NCBI RefSeq assembly: GCF_040779325.2
Contig: NZ_JBFONT020000004.1
Coordinates: forward strand, 1 to 64,000
DNA: 64,000 nt
Source of the DNA: Aestuariibius violaceus
GTDB taxonomy: Bacteria; Pseudomonadota; Alphaproteobacteria; Rhodobacterales; Rhodobacteraceae
Reading direction: 5' to 3'
Part shown: positions 7,928 to 15,466 of the stretch, piece by piece
Position numbering within the stretch: the stretch's first letter is position 1
Layout: the number at the start of each line of letters is the position of its first letter
Made by a program: the position numbers and the translations under genes
Notes under the pieces: generated by a model
What the model was told of the DNA's origin: nothing
What the model saw: the letters and a program-made list of their open reading frames with translations, nothing else
The model's database searches: none

Positions 7928-8734
7928 ATGCCCCGCACCGTCACCCTGCCCGCCGCAACCGGCACCCAGCAATCGGCCATCGCCGCCGCCTTCGAGGCTG
8001 CCGGCTGGACCACCCGCCGCCTCAGCCGCGCCACGCACCCGGATCAGTCGGCCGAGGGTCTGGCGAAGGCGATGGAAGGCAGCGACCTCGTCGTCGCCAC
8101 CCTGCCCCAGGACCACCGCCCCGGCGCCATGACCGACTTTGCCGAGGCCATGGCCGCAGCCGTCCGAATGGCCGGTATCCCCGCCTACATCCTCAACCTC
8201 GCCGGCCGGATCCCTCCGAACGGAACAGGCCCGCTCTTCGACGACATGCGGCAGGCCCGGGCCAGCGTCTCCGAAAGCGGCGCCCGAACCCTGACGGTTG
8301 AGCCGACCGTCTATCTCGACAACCTGATGATGCCCGTGCTCCGCGACGGCATCGCAAACGGAACCCTCGCCTACCCGGCTCCGGCAGAGGCGCCCATCGC
8401 CTGGCTCTCCCACCGCGACCTCGCGGCCTACATTGTCGCCGCCACCGAAAATGGCCTGACGGGCCAGCTCCGCATCGGCGGCGCTGAACCGCTGCCCGGC
8501 CCCGCCCTCGCTCAGGCGATCGGAAAGGGCGTGACGTACCAGCAGCTCCCGATCGAGGTCTTCGCAAGTGCCATGAACGACGCCCTCGGCGCCCCGGCAG
8601 GCGACCGCATCGCGACCCTCTACAAGGCCCTCGCGGAAAACCCCGACTTCATGGCGACAAAGGACCCCGAGGCACAGGCGCTCAACATCCCGCTCGAAAC
8701 CGCGTCGGACTTCGCCGCCCGCGCCCTTACCTAG
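7928..8734 (+). CDS. NmrA-like NAD(P)-binding protein
   Basis: 268 residues from ATG 7928, chosen because GGAGAGAT precedes it (an upstream ATG at 7913 overlaps that ribosome site). The protein follows the quinone-oxidoreductase/NmrA layout: N-terminal beta-alpha unit (RTVTLPAATGTQQSAIAAAF), GSDLVVATLP, YILNLAGRI, EPTVYLDNLMMPVLRDG, and a late WLSHRDLAAYIV block. The glycine-rich loop is poor (TGTQQS instead of TGxxG), so cofactor binding is uncertain. It is likely repressed by the adjacent HxlR protein. Confidence 0.65.
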   Translation: MPRTVTLPAATGTQQSAIAAAFEAAGWTTRRLSRATHPDQSAEGLAKAMEGSDLVVATLPQDHRPGAMTDFAEAMAAAVRMAGIPAYILNLAGRIPPNGTGPLFDDMRQARASVSESGARTLTVEPTVYLDNLMMPVLRDGIANGTLAYPAPAEAPIAWLSHRDLAAYIVAATENGLTGQLRIGGAEPLPGPALAQAIGKGVTYQQLPIEVFASAMNDALGAPAGDRIATLYKALAENPDFMATKDPEAQALNIPLETASDFAARALT

Positions 8735-9819
8735 CCGACCCGCGGAAACACGAAACACCGGTCCCGCCGGATCATCAGCCACAGGGGCGTGCCTGCCTCC
8801 GGCAAGAAAACCTGCGGGACCGACGCGACCAGCTTCGATCCGTCGAACTCCATCCGGAACTCGACCAGGCTCTCGCCGCCCATGAACCGCGCCCGCTCAA
8901 CGATTCCTCGGGCGGGCGTCCCCTCGACAGGCGTGGGCAGCGGCCCCCGCCCCTGGCGGTCGAAATCGATCTTCAGATGCTGCGGCCGGATCACGATATC
9001 GACGACCGTTCCATCGGGCACGCCCGGCGCCAGGAACTGCCCGAACGCGGTCTCGGTCAGCGCGCCCTCGACCCGACCCTCGATCACGTTGATATCGCTG
9101 AAAAACGCCGCCGCCGCCCGGTCCATCGGCGCATTGTAGATGTTGTAGGGCGCCCCCCGCTGCACGATCCGCCCCTCCCGCATCAGCGCGATCTCGTCGG
9201 CCATGCGCATCGCCTCATCCGGCTCGTGGGTGACCAGCACCACCGCCGTCCCCTCCTCCTTCAGAAGGTCCAGCGTATGGTCCCGGATCTCGTCCCGCAG
9301 GCGGTTGTCCAGACCGGAAAACGGCTCGTCCATCAGCATCACATGGGGCCGCGGCGCCAGCGCGCGCGCCAGTGCCACCCGCTGCTGCTCCCCGCCCGAC
9401 AGCTCATGGGGCCACGAGGCGATGTGATCGGACATCTCGACCCGCTCAAGCAGCTCTTCCACCCGCGCCCGCTTGTCGGCCTTCGTCCCCGACAACCCGA
9501 ACGCCACGTTGCCGGCCACATCCAGATGGGGAAACAAGGCGAAGTCCTGAAACATCAGCCCGACCGACCGCGCCTCCGGCGGCACCCAGTCGATGCCGTT
9601 GCAAACGGTTCTCCCGTCCACCCGGATCGCGCCCGCATCCGGATGCTCGACCCCCGCGATCATCCTCAGCGTCGTCGACTTCCCGCAGCCGGACGGTCCC
9701 AGCAGACACAGGATCTGCCCCGCGCCCACCGACAGCGACACGTCATCGACGACCCGCCGCCCGTCAAAGGCGCGCACTAATCCGTCCGCTTCCAGCCGTG
9801 GCCGCTCCACCAACCGCAC
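8731..9819 (-). CDS. ABC transporter ATPase, Fe3+/polyamine type (FbpC/PotA-like)
   Basis: 362 residues: Walker A GPSGCGKST, Q-loop QDFALFPHL, signature LSGGEQQRVALARAL, Walker B VMLMDEPFSGLD, H-loop VTHEP, and a C-terminal TOBE-like region from about 245 (INVIEGRVEG, VIRPQHLKIDF). This layout is that of ATPases energising ferric iron, polyamine or related importers. No permease or binding protein lies beside it: SDR upstream, convergent NmrA-like gene downstream. The listed GTG start sits very close to GGAGA; GTG 9810 is an alternative with better spacing. Confidence 0.85.
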   Translation of the reverse strand: MRLVERPRLEADGLVRAFDGRRVVDDVSLSVGAGQILCLLGPSGCGKSTTLRMIAGVEHPDAGAIRVDGRTVCNGIDWVPPEARSVGLMFQDFALFPHLDVAGNVAFGLSGTKADKRARVEELLERVEMSDHIASWPHELSGGEQQRVALARALAPRPHVMLMDEPFSGLDNRLRDEIRDHTLDLLKEEGTAVVLVTHEPDEAMRMADEIALMREGRIVQRGAPYNIYNAPMDRAAAAFFSDINVIEGRVEGALTETAFGQFLAPGVPDGTVVDIVIRPQHLKIDFDRQGRGPLPTPVEGTPARGIVERARFMGGESLVEFRMEFDGSKLVASVPQVFLPEAGTPLWLMIRRDRCFVFPRVG

Positions 9820-9908
9820 TCTCCGTTACCCGACCGAAAACGTCAGATAGAGGGCGGGCGGAAAACCCGCAACCCATCCTCATCTTGCCGGAAATACTTC
9901 AGGGGATT

Positions 9909-9933
9909 TTCAAGGGGACAGCGTCCCCTTGAA
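9909..9933. terminator. Hairpin between SDR and ABC ATPase genes
   Basis: A perfect 11-base stem, TTCAAGGGGAC with its complement, around an AGC loop. It stands between the end of the SDR gene (9988) and the start of the ABC gene (9819), both on the minus strand. There is no good T-run on either side, so it may be a Rho-aided or bidirectional stop or a repeat. A GCGCGCGG-rich tract follows at 9937-9980. Confidence 0.45.
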
Positions 9934-9987
9934 GGCCCGCGCGGCCTGAGCGCAAAAGCATCGCGCGCGGCGCAAGCCGCACCGGTC

Positions 9988-10764
9988 TTAGAGCGTCGCG
10001 TTCACCGCCCCGCCATCCAGCAGGATGTTCTGCCCCACGATGAACCCCGCATGGACCGAACAGAGGAATGCACAGGCCGCCCCGAACTCCTCCGCCGTGC
10101 CATACCGCCCCGCGGGGATCGTCGCTGCCCGCTGCGCCCGCGCTTCGTCCAGCGTGATCCCCTGCGCCTTCACTACGCCCAGATCCAACGCATCCGCCCG
10201 GTCCGTCGCATGGATCCCCGGCAGCAGGTTGTTGATCGTCACCCCCTTGCCGGCCACCTGCCGGGCCGTCCCGGCGACAAACCCCGTCAGCCCGGTCCGC
10301 GCCGCATTCGATAGGCCCAGCTGCGGGATCGGCGCCTTCACCGATTGTGAGGTGATGTTGACGACCCGCCCCCAGCCCCGCTCCATCATCCCCGGCAGCA
10401 AGGCGGTCATCAGGGCGACCGGCGTCAGCATGTTGGCATCCAATGCCGCGATAAAGTCATCCCGATCCCAGTCGGTCCACATCCCCGGCGGCGGCCCGCC
10501 CGCATTGGTGACCAGGATATCGACGGCCCCGGCCGCCTCCAGCACCTCGGCGCGGCCCGCCTCGCTCGTCACATCCGCGGCCACGGCCGTCACCGTCCCA
10601 CCATGGGCGCGCAGCGCCTCCGCCGCATCCTCCAGCGGCCCGGCCGATCGCGCATTGATCACCAGGTCGCAGCCCGACGCAGCCAACGCCTCGGCGCAGC
10701 CCCGCCCCAGCCCTTTCGACGATGCGCAGACCAGCGCCCGCTTGCCCGCAATCCCCAGATCCAT
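9988..10764 (-). CDS. Atypical SDR-family oxidoreductase-like protein
   Basis: 258 residues with the Rossmann outline of short-chain dehydrogenases: VCASSKGLGRG near the start, NAGG, RVVNITSQS, and a GQNILLDGGAVNATL end. Two key motifs are degenerate. The dinucleotide loop is ASSKGLG instead of TGxxxGIG, and the catalytic YxxxK reads SNAAR (Tyr to Ser, Lys to Arg). There is a recognised FabG-like subgroup lacking the canonical tetrad, and this fits it. Dehydrogenase activity should not be assumed. It is followed by the hairpin at 9909. Confidence 0.75.
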   Translation of the reverse strand: MDLGIAGKRALVCASSKGLGRGCAEALAASGCDLVINARSAGPLEDAAEALRAHGGTVTAVAADVTSEAGRAEVLEAAGAVDILVTNAGGPPPGMWTDWDRDDFIAALDANMLTPVALMTALLPGMMERGWGRVVNITSQSVKAPIPQLGLSNAARTGLTGFVAGTARQVAGKGVTINNLLPGIHATDRADALDLGVVKAQGITLDEARAQRAATIPAGRYGTAEEFGAACAFLCSVHAGFIVGQNILLDGGAVNATL

Positions 10765-10888
10765 GCCGCATCCTCCCTGTCGTGCCGGTCTCTCCTAACC
10801 CACCGGCCCGGCGGCAACAATCGGGCCGTTCTTGCGGCACACCGGTCCCGGAGATATGTCGGAAGCCGAAGCCAGCGCGGAGACGACC

Positions 10889-11746
10889 ATGCCCCCCGAT
10901 GCCAAGCCCCTCCTTCTCGTCGCAAGCGATCTCTCTGAACGCTCCGACCACGCCTTCGGCCGGGCCGTCCAGCTTGCCAGCACAATGGGCGCTGGGATCG
11001 AGGTTCTGCACGTGCTCGACGACGCCACGCCCGAGACGATCCGCGCCGAGATCCGCGGCAAGTCGCAAGAGGCGCTCGACCGCATTGCAGCGGCGACCGG
11101 CGGTGTGCCCTGTACCCCGGTCCTGCGTGAAGGCCACCCGACCGACCTGATGATCGACGAAATCGCCCAACGCCGCCCGGCGCTCGTCATCGTCGGCCTC
11201 CATCGGCCCCGCCGCTTCTTCGACGACATGCGCGAGACAACGATGCAGCGCATCGCACGGCTCTCCTCCGCGCCCGTGCTGGTGGCTGTCGAACGCCCGG
11301 AAGGCGCCTATCGCCACATCCTCGCGCCCACCGATTTCTCGCCCGCCTCGACCGCTGCGATCGGCCTCGCCCACGACCTCGCGCCCGAGGCTGCGATCCA
11401 CCCGATCCACACCATCCACGTCCCCTATAGCGGCCGGATGGCGCGCTCTCCCGGCGCCTTGCACGAGCTCGAAGGCGCGTTCCGGAACGAGGCCGACGCC
11501 AGCGCCAAGGCCTGGATCTCCGACGAAGACCTGCCGCCCCAGCTCCAGCCGGTCGACGTCATCGCGGGCGGTACCCTCCCCGCGATCCTCGGCAAGGTGC
11601 AGCAGGCCGATATCGACCTGATCGCGGTCGGCGCCCATGGGCGCGTGGGGTCAATGCCTGCCTTCCTCGGCAGTCTCGCCAACGATCTGATGCGCGCGCC
11701 GCCCTGCGACCTCCTGGTCGCCCGGCCGCCGAAGAACGGCGACTAG
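10889..11746 (+). CDS. Tandem universal stress protein (UspA-type)
   Basis: 285 residues from ATG 10889, which has GGAG at a good spacing; in-frame ATGs at 10832 and 10856 have none. Two Usp domains occur in tandem: the first starts KPLLLVASDLSERSDHAF and ends SSAPVLVAVERP; the second starts YRHILAPTDFSPASTAAI and ends LIAVGAHGRVGSMPAFLGSLANDLMRAPPCDLLVARP. The second has the G-x2-G-x9-G nucleotide-binding pattern. It is cytoplasmic and associated with stress or energy limitation. It is transcribed away from the SDR gene. Confidence 0.85.
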   Translation: MPPDAKPLLLVASDLSERSDHAFGRAVQLASTMGAGIEVLHVLDDATPETIRAEIRGKSQEALDRIAAATGGVPCTPVLREGHPTDLMIDEIAQRRPALVIVGLHRPRRFFDDMRETTMQRIARLSSAPVLVAVERPEGAYRHILAPTDFSPASTAAIGLAHDLAPEAAIHPIHTIHVPYSGRMARSPGALHELEGAFRNEADASAKAWISDEDLPPQLQPVDVIAGGTLPAILGKVQQADIDLIAVGAHGRVGSMPAFLGSLANDLMRAPPCDLLVARPPKNGD

Positions 11747-11756
11747 GGTCAAGATC

Positions 11757-11987
11757 CTAAAGACGCCCGTCCGCGCGCGCGCGGTCCTCGATACAGGCGT
11801 TGATCGCCTCTGCCCCTTCCATCGTGCCGCCCTCGGCGGGCACGACGACGGGCACGTTGCCGCCCGCGGGGTAAAGATACGTCCCCGGCTGCGGGTCCGC
11901 CAAAAGGCACTGGGTCGCATAATCCGGCCCGCCGCACCCGGCGAGCAGAACCAGGCCGAGGCCCAGCAAAACCACGGCACGTTTCAT
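11757..11987 (-). CDS. Small lipoprotein, unknown
   Basis: 76 residues. A type II signal peptide (KRAVVLLGLGLVLLAGC) with lipobox LAGC puts the mature N-terminus at Cys18, so about 58 residues would be membrane-anchored. The remainder has two further Cys (QCLLAD and NACIEDR) that could pair. No family recognised. It ends 10 bases from the stop of the Usp gene, tail to tail. Confidence 0.7.
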   Translation of the reverse strand: MKRAVVLLGLGLVLLAGCGGPDYATQCLLADPQPGTYLYPAGGNVPVVVPAEGGTMEGAEAINACIEDRARADGRL

Positions 11988-12066
11988 CCTGTCATCCCCT
12001 CATCTGGTGCCGCGGGCCTTACCCTGCGGCAGCCCTGCGATCAAGGAACGGACTGGCGATGCGGCG

Positions 12067-12441
12067 TCATGCCTCCGTGGGGTAGAAGAACTCCTCCCGC
12101 ACGATCTTGTCGTTCTTCACGTGATAGACGGCGATCTCGTTCATGTCCGAAATCTCGCCGGACTCCTTGTTCCGAAACTTACCGCCGAACATCACCGCAA
12201 AGCGGTCCTCTCCATGCGGATACGGCCCCTCCACCCTGGGCTCGATCACCTCGAAATTGCTCTCCCACCACTGGTGCTTGCCGCGGATCGCCTCAAGGCC
12301 CGGCGCCTCGCGCCCCATCCCCTGCATATCCGCCGCTTCGACAGATACGGCATCCGCCGCATAGAGCCTGTCGAGGTTCTCCATCTCGCGCCCCTCGCGG
12401 CAGCCTTTGACCAGCTCGTTTCCGATCTCCATGATCCCCAT
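12067..12441 (-). CDS. SnoaL-like / NTF2-like polyketide cyclase-family protein
   Basis: 124 residues. A helix with GNELVKGCREGREMENLDRLYAAD and the pattern SVEAADMQGMGREAPGLEAIRGKHQWWESNFE, ending in strands KNDKIVREEFFY, fits the NTF2-like fold of SnoaL-type proteins. Function unknown; members range from isomerases to binding proteins. It starts at the edge of the operator-rich region 12442-12778 and is divergent from prfC. Confidence 0.7.
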   Translation of the reverse strand: MGIMEIGNELVKGCREGREMENLDRLYAADAVSVEAADMQGMGREAPGLEAIRGKHQWWESNFEVIEPRVEGPYPHGEDRFAVMFGGKFRNKESGEISDMNEIAVYHVKNDKIVREEFFYPTEA

Positions 12442-12646
12442 GACGTATCCTCCACCTGTTGGGTTGCGTCAGTCTGACACACCTCGCGTCACAGTCCAAA
12501 GACATCCGCCGTTGCGCCGCACGCTGCTGCAACGCTCCTGAAACCGCCGTGCGGAGGGGTCATGAAATCCAAAGACTTTCCTGCGCCCCGTTTGTCCTCA
12601 ATCCGGCAACGACTCAAGCTGACAGATCTTCATTGTCAGTCAGAAA

Positions 12647-12667
12647 TGCGAGTGATTCTCAATCGCA
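12647..12667. promoter_or_regulatory. Fur/Mur-type inverted repeat
   Basis: Arms TGCGAGTGA and TCAATCGCA around TTC; 8 of 9 positions in the arms are complementary. The shape (TGC...TGATTCTCA...GCA) resembles alphaproteobacterial Fur/Mur boxes. It is 112 bases before prfC and 206 bases before the SnoaL-like start, so its target is unclear. Confidence 0.4.
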
Positions 12668-12697
12668 CACCAGATGCCCGAAAAACAGGCAAGTTGT

Positions 12698-12737
12698 CCG
12701 ACAGAAGTCCGACAGAGTGCCGACAGGTATCCGACAC
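12698..12737. repeat. Four CCGACA direct repeats with exact 11-base period
   Basis: CCGACAG begins at 12698, 12709 and 12720, and CCGACAC begins at 12731. The spacing is 11 bases each time, so the four copies lie on nearly one face of the helix. They end about 40 bases before the prfC start codon. This looks like a cooperative protein-binding array; no known regulator is assigned. Confidence 0.6.
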
Positions 12738-12778
12738 CCCGAATTGCCCTTTCCTCAAGCCCCCCCTATATCGCCGCC

Positions 12779-14377
12779 ATGCTGGACAACCGCCCCGAAT
12801 TGCCACCCGAGATCGCCCGCCGCCGGACCTTCGCGATTATCTCGCACCCCGATGCCGGCAAGACGACGCTGACCGAGAAGTTCCTGCTCTATGGCGGTGC
12901 CATCCAGATGGCGGGCCAGGTTCGCGCCAAGGGCGAGGCGCGGCGCACCCGGTCGGACTTCATGCAGATGGAAAAGGACCGGGGCATCTCTGTCTCCGCC
13001 TCGGCAATGTCCTTCGATTTCAAGGACTTCCGCTTCAACCTCGTCGACACGCCCGGCCACTCGGACTTTTCCGAAGACACCTACCGCACACTCACCGCCG
13101 TCGACGCGGCGGTCATGGTCATCGACGGCGCCAAGGGCGTCGAAAGCCAGACCCAGAAGCTGTTCGAGGTCTGCCGCCTGCGCGACCTGCCGATCCTGAC
13201 CTTCTGCAACAAGATGGATCGGGAAAGCCGCGACACGTTCGACATCATCGACGAGATCCAGGAAAACCTCGCCATCGACGTCACCCCCGCCAGCTGGCCC
13301 ATCGGCCGCGGCCGCGACTTCATCGGCTGCTACGACATCCTGCGCGACCGGCTGGAACTGATGGACCGCGCCGACCGGAACAAGGTCGCGGAATCCATTG
13401 AAATCAAGGGCCTGGACGATCCCCAGCTCAAGGAACACGTGCCCGCCGACCTCTTGGACACCTTCCTGGAAGAGATCGAGATGGCGCGCGAACTCCTCCC
13501 GCCCCTCGACCACAAGGCGCTCCTCGAAGGCACGCTGACGCCCATCTGGTTCGGCTCCGCCATCAACTCCTTCGGGGTGAAAGAGCTGATGGACGGCATC
13601 GGCACCTACGGCCCCGAACCGCAGCCCCAATCGGCCGAGCCGCGCCAGATTTCGCCCGAGGAATCAAAGGTCTCGGGCTTCGTCTTCAAGGTCCAGGCCA
13701 ACATGGACCCCAAGCACCGCGACCGCGTCGCCTTCCTCCGCCTCGCCTCGGGCCACTTCCATCGTGGCATGAAGCTGACCCATGTCCGCGATAAGAAACC
13801 GATGACCGTCTCGAACCCCGTCCTCTTCCTCGCCTCCGACCGCGAACTCGCGGAAGAGGCTTGGGCGGGCGACATCATCGGCATCCCCAACCACGGCCAG
13901 CTCCGCATCGGCGACACCCTGACGGAAGGCGAAGTCCTTAAGGTCACAGGGATTCCCAGCTTCGCCCCCGAGCTTCTCCAGGGCGTCCGCGCAGGCGACC
14001 CGATGAAGGCCAAGCACCTCGAAAAGGCCCTGATGCAATTCGCCGAGGAAGGCGCGGCCAAGGTCTTCAAACCCTCCATCGGCTCCGGCTTCATCGTCGG
14101 CGTCGTCGGCCAGCTCCAGTTCGAGGTGCTGGCCTCCCGGATCGAGCTTGAATACGGCCTCCCCGTCCGCTTCGAACAGTCCCAGTTCACCTCCGCCCGC
14201 TGGGTCAGCGGCGATAAGCAGGCGGTCGACACCTTCACGAACGCCAACAAACAGCACATCGCCCACGACAATGACGGCGACACCGTCTACCTCACCCGCC
14301 TGCAATGGGACATCGACCGCGTCGAACGCGACTACCCCGACATCCGCCTCACCGCGACGAAAGAGATGATGGTCTGA
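12779..14377 (+). CDS. prfC: Peptide chain release factor 3 (RF3)
   Basis: 532 residues from ATG 12779, matching the usual RF3 length; the longer in-frame N-terminus is unlikely. GTPase motifs: G1 SHPDAGKTTL, switch/G3 DTPGHSDFSEDTYR, G4 NKMDRESRD. EF-Tu/EF-G-like domains follow (SGFVFKVQANMDPKHRDRVAFLRLASG) and the C-terminal RF3 domain (GVVGQLQFEVLASRIELEYGLPVRFE). RF3 recycles RF1/RF2 from the ribosome after termination. The leader carries the operator-like motifs described separately. Confidence 0.96.
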   Translation: MLDNRPELPPEIARRRTFAIISHPDAGKTTLTEKFLLYGGAIQMAGQVRAKGEARRTRSDFMQMEKDRGISVSASAMSFDFKDFRFNLVDTPGHSDFSEDTYRTLTAVDAAVMVIDGAKGVESQTQKLFEVCRLRDLPILTFCNKMDRESRDTFDIIDEIQENLAIDVTPASWPIGRGRDFIGCYDILRDRLELMDRADRNKVAESIEIKGLDDPQLKEHVPADLLDTFLEEIEMARELLPPLDHKALLEGTLTPIWFGSAINSFGVKELMDGIGTYGPEPQPQSAEPRQISPEESKVSGFVFKVQANMDPKHRDRVAFLRLASGHFHRGMKLTHVRDKKPMTVSNPVLFLASDRELAEEAWAGDIIGIPNHGQLRIGDTLTEGEVLKVTGIPSFAPELLQGVRAGDPMKAKHLEKALMQFAEEGAAKVFKPSIGSGFIVGVVGQLQFEVLASRIELEYGLPVRFEQSQFTSARWVSGDKQAVDTFTNANKQHIAHDNDGDTVYLTRLQWDIDRVERDYPDIRLTATKEMMV

Positions 14378-14512
14378 ACGGAGCCTTCACCACCCGTTAA
14401 CCGGGCCATGGCAAATTCGGTGTCATGCGTCCTAAGAGGTCTTGAAAACACACGTCAGCAATCGTTCGCCAGACGAACAGATTTGTCTTCGCCCATTCAT
14501 TGCGTTAACGCG

Positions 14513-14535
14513 TAGATGTTATAACATAACATTTC
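14513..14535. promoter_or_regulatory. Zur-type zinc-uptake regulator box
   Basis: The sequence ATGTTATA-A-CATAACATTTC (within 14516-14535) agrees with the known Zur consensus (ATGTTATA-N-TATAACAT core) at all but about three positions of 23. It contains the perfect palindrome ATGTTATAACAT. It ends 10 bases before the ATG of the His-rich protein gene and overlaps the likely -10 region, with TTGCGT about 17 bases upstream as a possible -35. Binding by zinc-loaded Zur would block transcription. Confidence 0.8.
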
Positions 14536-14545
14536 CTTAACAAAG

Positions 14546-15043
14546 ATGAACGCGATGCTCAGACCTTTCCTTCTCGCCATTCTCCTCGCAACACCGCTGG
14601 CCGCCGAAGATGATCACAATCATGATCACGACCACGCCGATCACCTGTCCGAGGCAGAGGGCCTGCGCCTTATCCACGGCTGGACGACTGCGACAGATCG
14701 TGGCCCCGCCCCGGTCTATCTCGAGATCGAGAACACCCGCGACAGCGCCGTCATCCTGACCGGCGCCGAAAGCGAGGCGGCAGAAGCCATTGAAATCACG
14801 GGCATTCCCCTCACCGCCGGGGCAGATCCGATGACGCTGCCGGAACTTGAAATCGCCGCAGGAACGACCTTCGACCTCACGCCCGAATCCGTCTATCTTG
14901 TCCTGAATGATCTTGCCGCCCCTCTCGAAGAGGACGGTGAAATCGACGTGACCCTGATCTTCGGAGAAGAGGAAATCGAGCTTCATGTGGACGTTCTTGA
15001 ACAAGGCGCGACGCAACATCCTCACGCTGGCCACGCTCACTAG
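14546..15043 (+). CDS. Secreted His-rich PCuAC-like protein, probably zinc-related
   Basis: 165 residues with a signal peptide (MLRPFLLAILLATPLAA). The mature N-terminus is His-rich (DDHNHDHDHADH), as is the C-terminus (HPHAGHAH). Between them is a PCuAC-like beta fold (APVYLEIENT, LTGAESEAAEAIEI, IAAGTTFDLTPESVYLVLNDL, DVTLIFGEEEIELHVDVLE). The copper ligands of true PCuAC proteins (H...M...HxM) are mostly absent. Together with the Zur box directly upstream, this suggests a periplasmic zinc-binding or zinc-delivery protein expressed when zinc is low. Zinc specificity is inferred. Confidence 0.75.
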   Translation: MNAMLRPFLLAILLATPLAAEDDHNHDHDHADHLSEAEGLRLIHGWTTATDRGPAPVYLEIENTRDSAVILTGAESEAAEAIEITGIPLTAGADPMTLPELEIAAGTTFDLTPESVYLVLNDLAAPLEEDGEIDVTLIFGEEEIELHVDVLEQGATQHPHAGHAH

Positions 15044-15443
15044 CCTGGCCGCCCCCGCCGCCGCCGAAACCGGCTGGGACCTGCTTGCCCGGATCGAGAT
15101 CAAAGAGGTCATCACCGCAACCACCTTCGAGGCCCACAAGACCTACCCGGAAGAGCTCAAGGCCCAAGCCAACAGCTTTGAAATCACAGGCTATTTCGTC
15201 CCCGTCCTGCCTCAGGGCTATCAGAGCCAGTTCCTCCTCGTGCCCGCCCCGGAAGATTGCCCCTTCTGCGGCTCGGGCGGCTACGGCCCGACGCTCGAGG
15301 TTCATGTCAAACGCCCCCTCCCGGACCTGCCGGAATTCTCTGAACTCACAGTCAGCGGACGCCTCGAATTCGAGGAATCGACCGATACCTACCAGGCTGT
15401 CCGCCTTGTCGACGCAGTGTGGGAGGTCGGCCCGCGCGGCTAG
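14985..15443 (+). CDS. Secreted DUF3299-family protein
   Basis: 152 residues from ATG 14985, overlapping the end of the previous gene by 59 bases; this start keeps a proper signal peptide (KARRNILTLATLTSLAAPAAA), so it is preferred. The mature part has SFEITGYFVPVLPQGYQSQFLLVP followed by EDCPFCGSGG, a CPFC motif typical of DUF3299 proteins, which recur in Zur-controlled zinc-acquisition operons. It would share the Zur box at 14513. Function unknown; metal handling in the periplasm is likely. Confidence 0.72.
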   Translation: MWTFLNKARRNILTLATLTSLAAPAAAETGWDLLARIEIKEVITATTFEAHKTYPEELKAQANSFEITGYFVPVLPQGYQSQFLLVPAPEDCPFCGSGGYGPTLEVHVKRPLPDLPEFSELTVSGRLEFEESTDTYQAVRLVDAVWEVGPRG

Positions 15444-15466
15444 GGGGCCTGCCGTCCAAAACGCCC

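Larger units (their letters stand above)
12442..12778. other. Operator-rich intergenic region between SnoaL-like gene and prfC
   Basis: No convincing gene in 337 bases. It holds GTCAG-T-CTGAC (about 12468-12477), CTGACA...TGTCAG arms 9 bases apart (12619-12639), a Fur/Mur-like inverted repeat (12647-12667), and four CCGACA repeats 11 bases apart (12698-12737). A + frame from 12562 runs into prfC out of frame and is taken as non-coding. This density of ordered motifs is unusual for the leader of a housekeeping gene. Confidence 0.6.
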
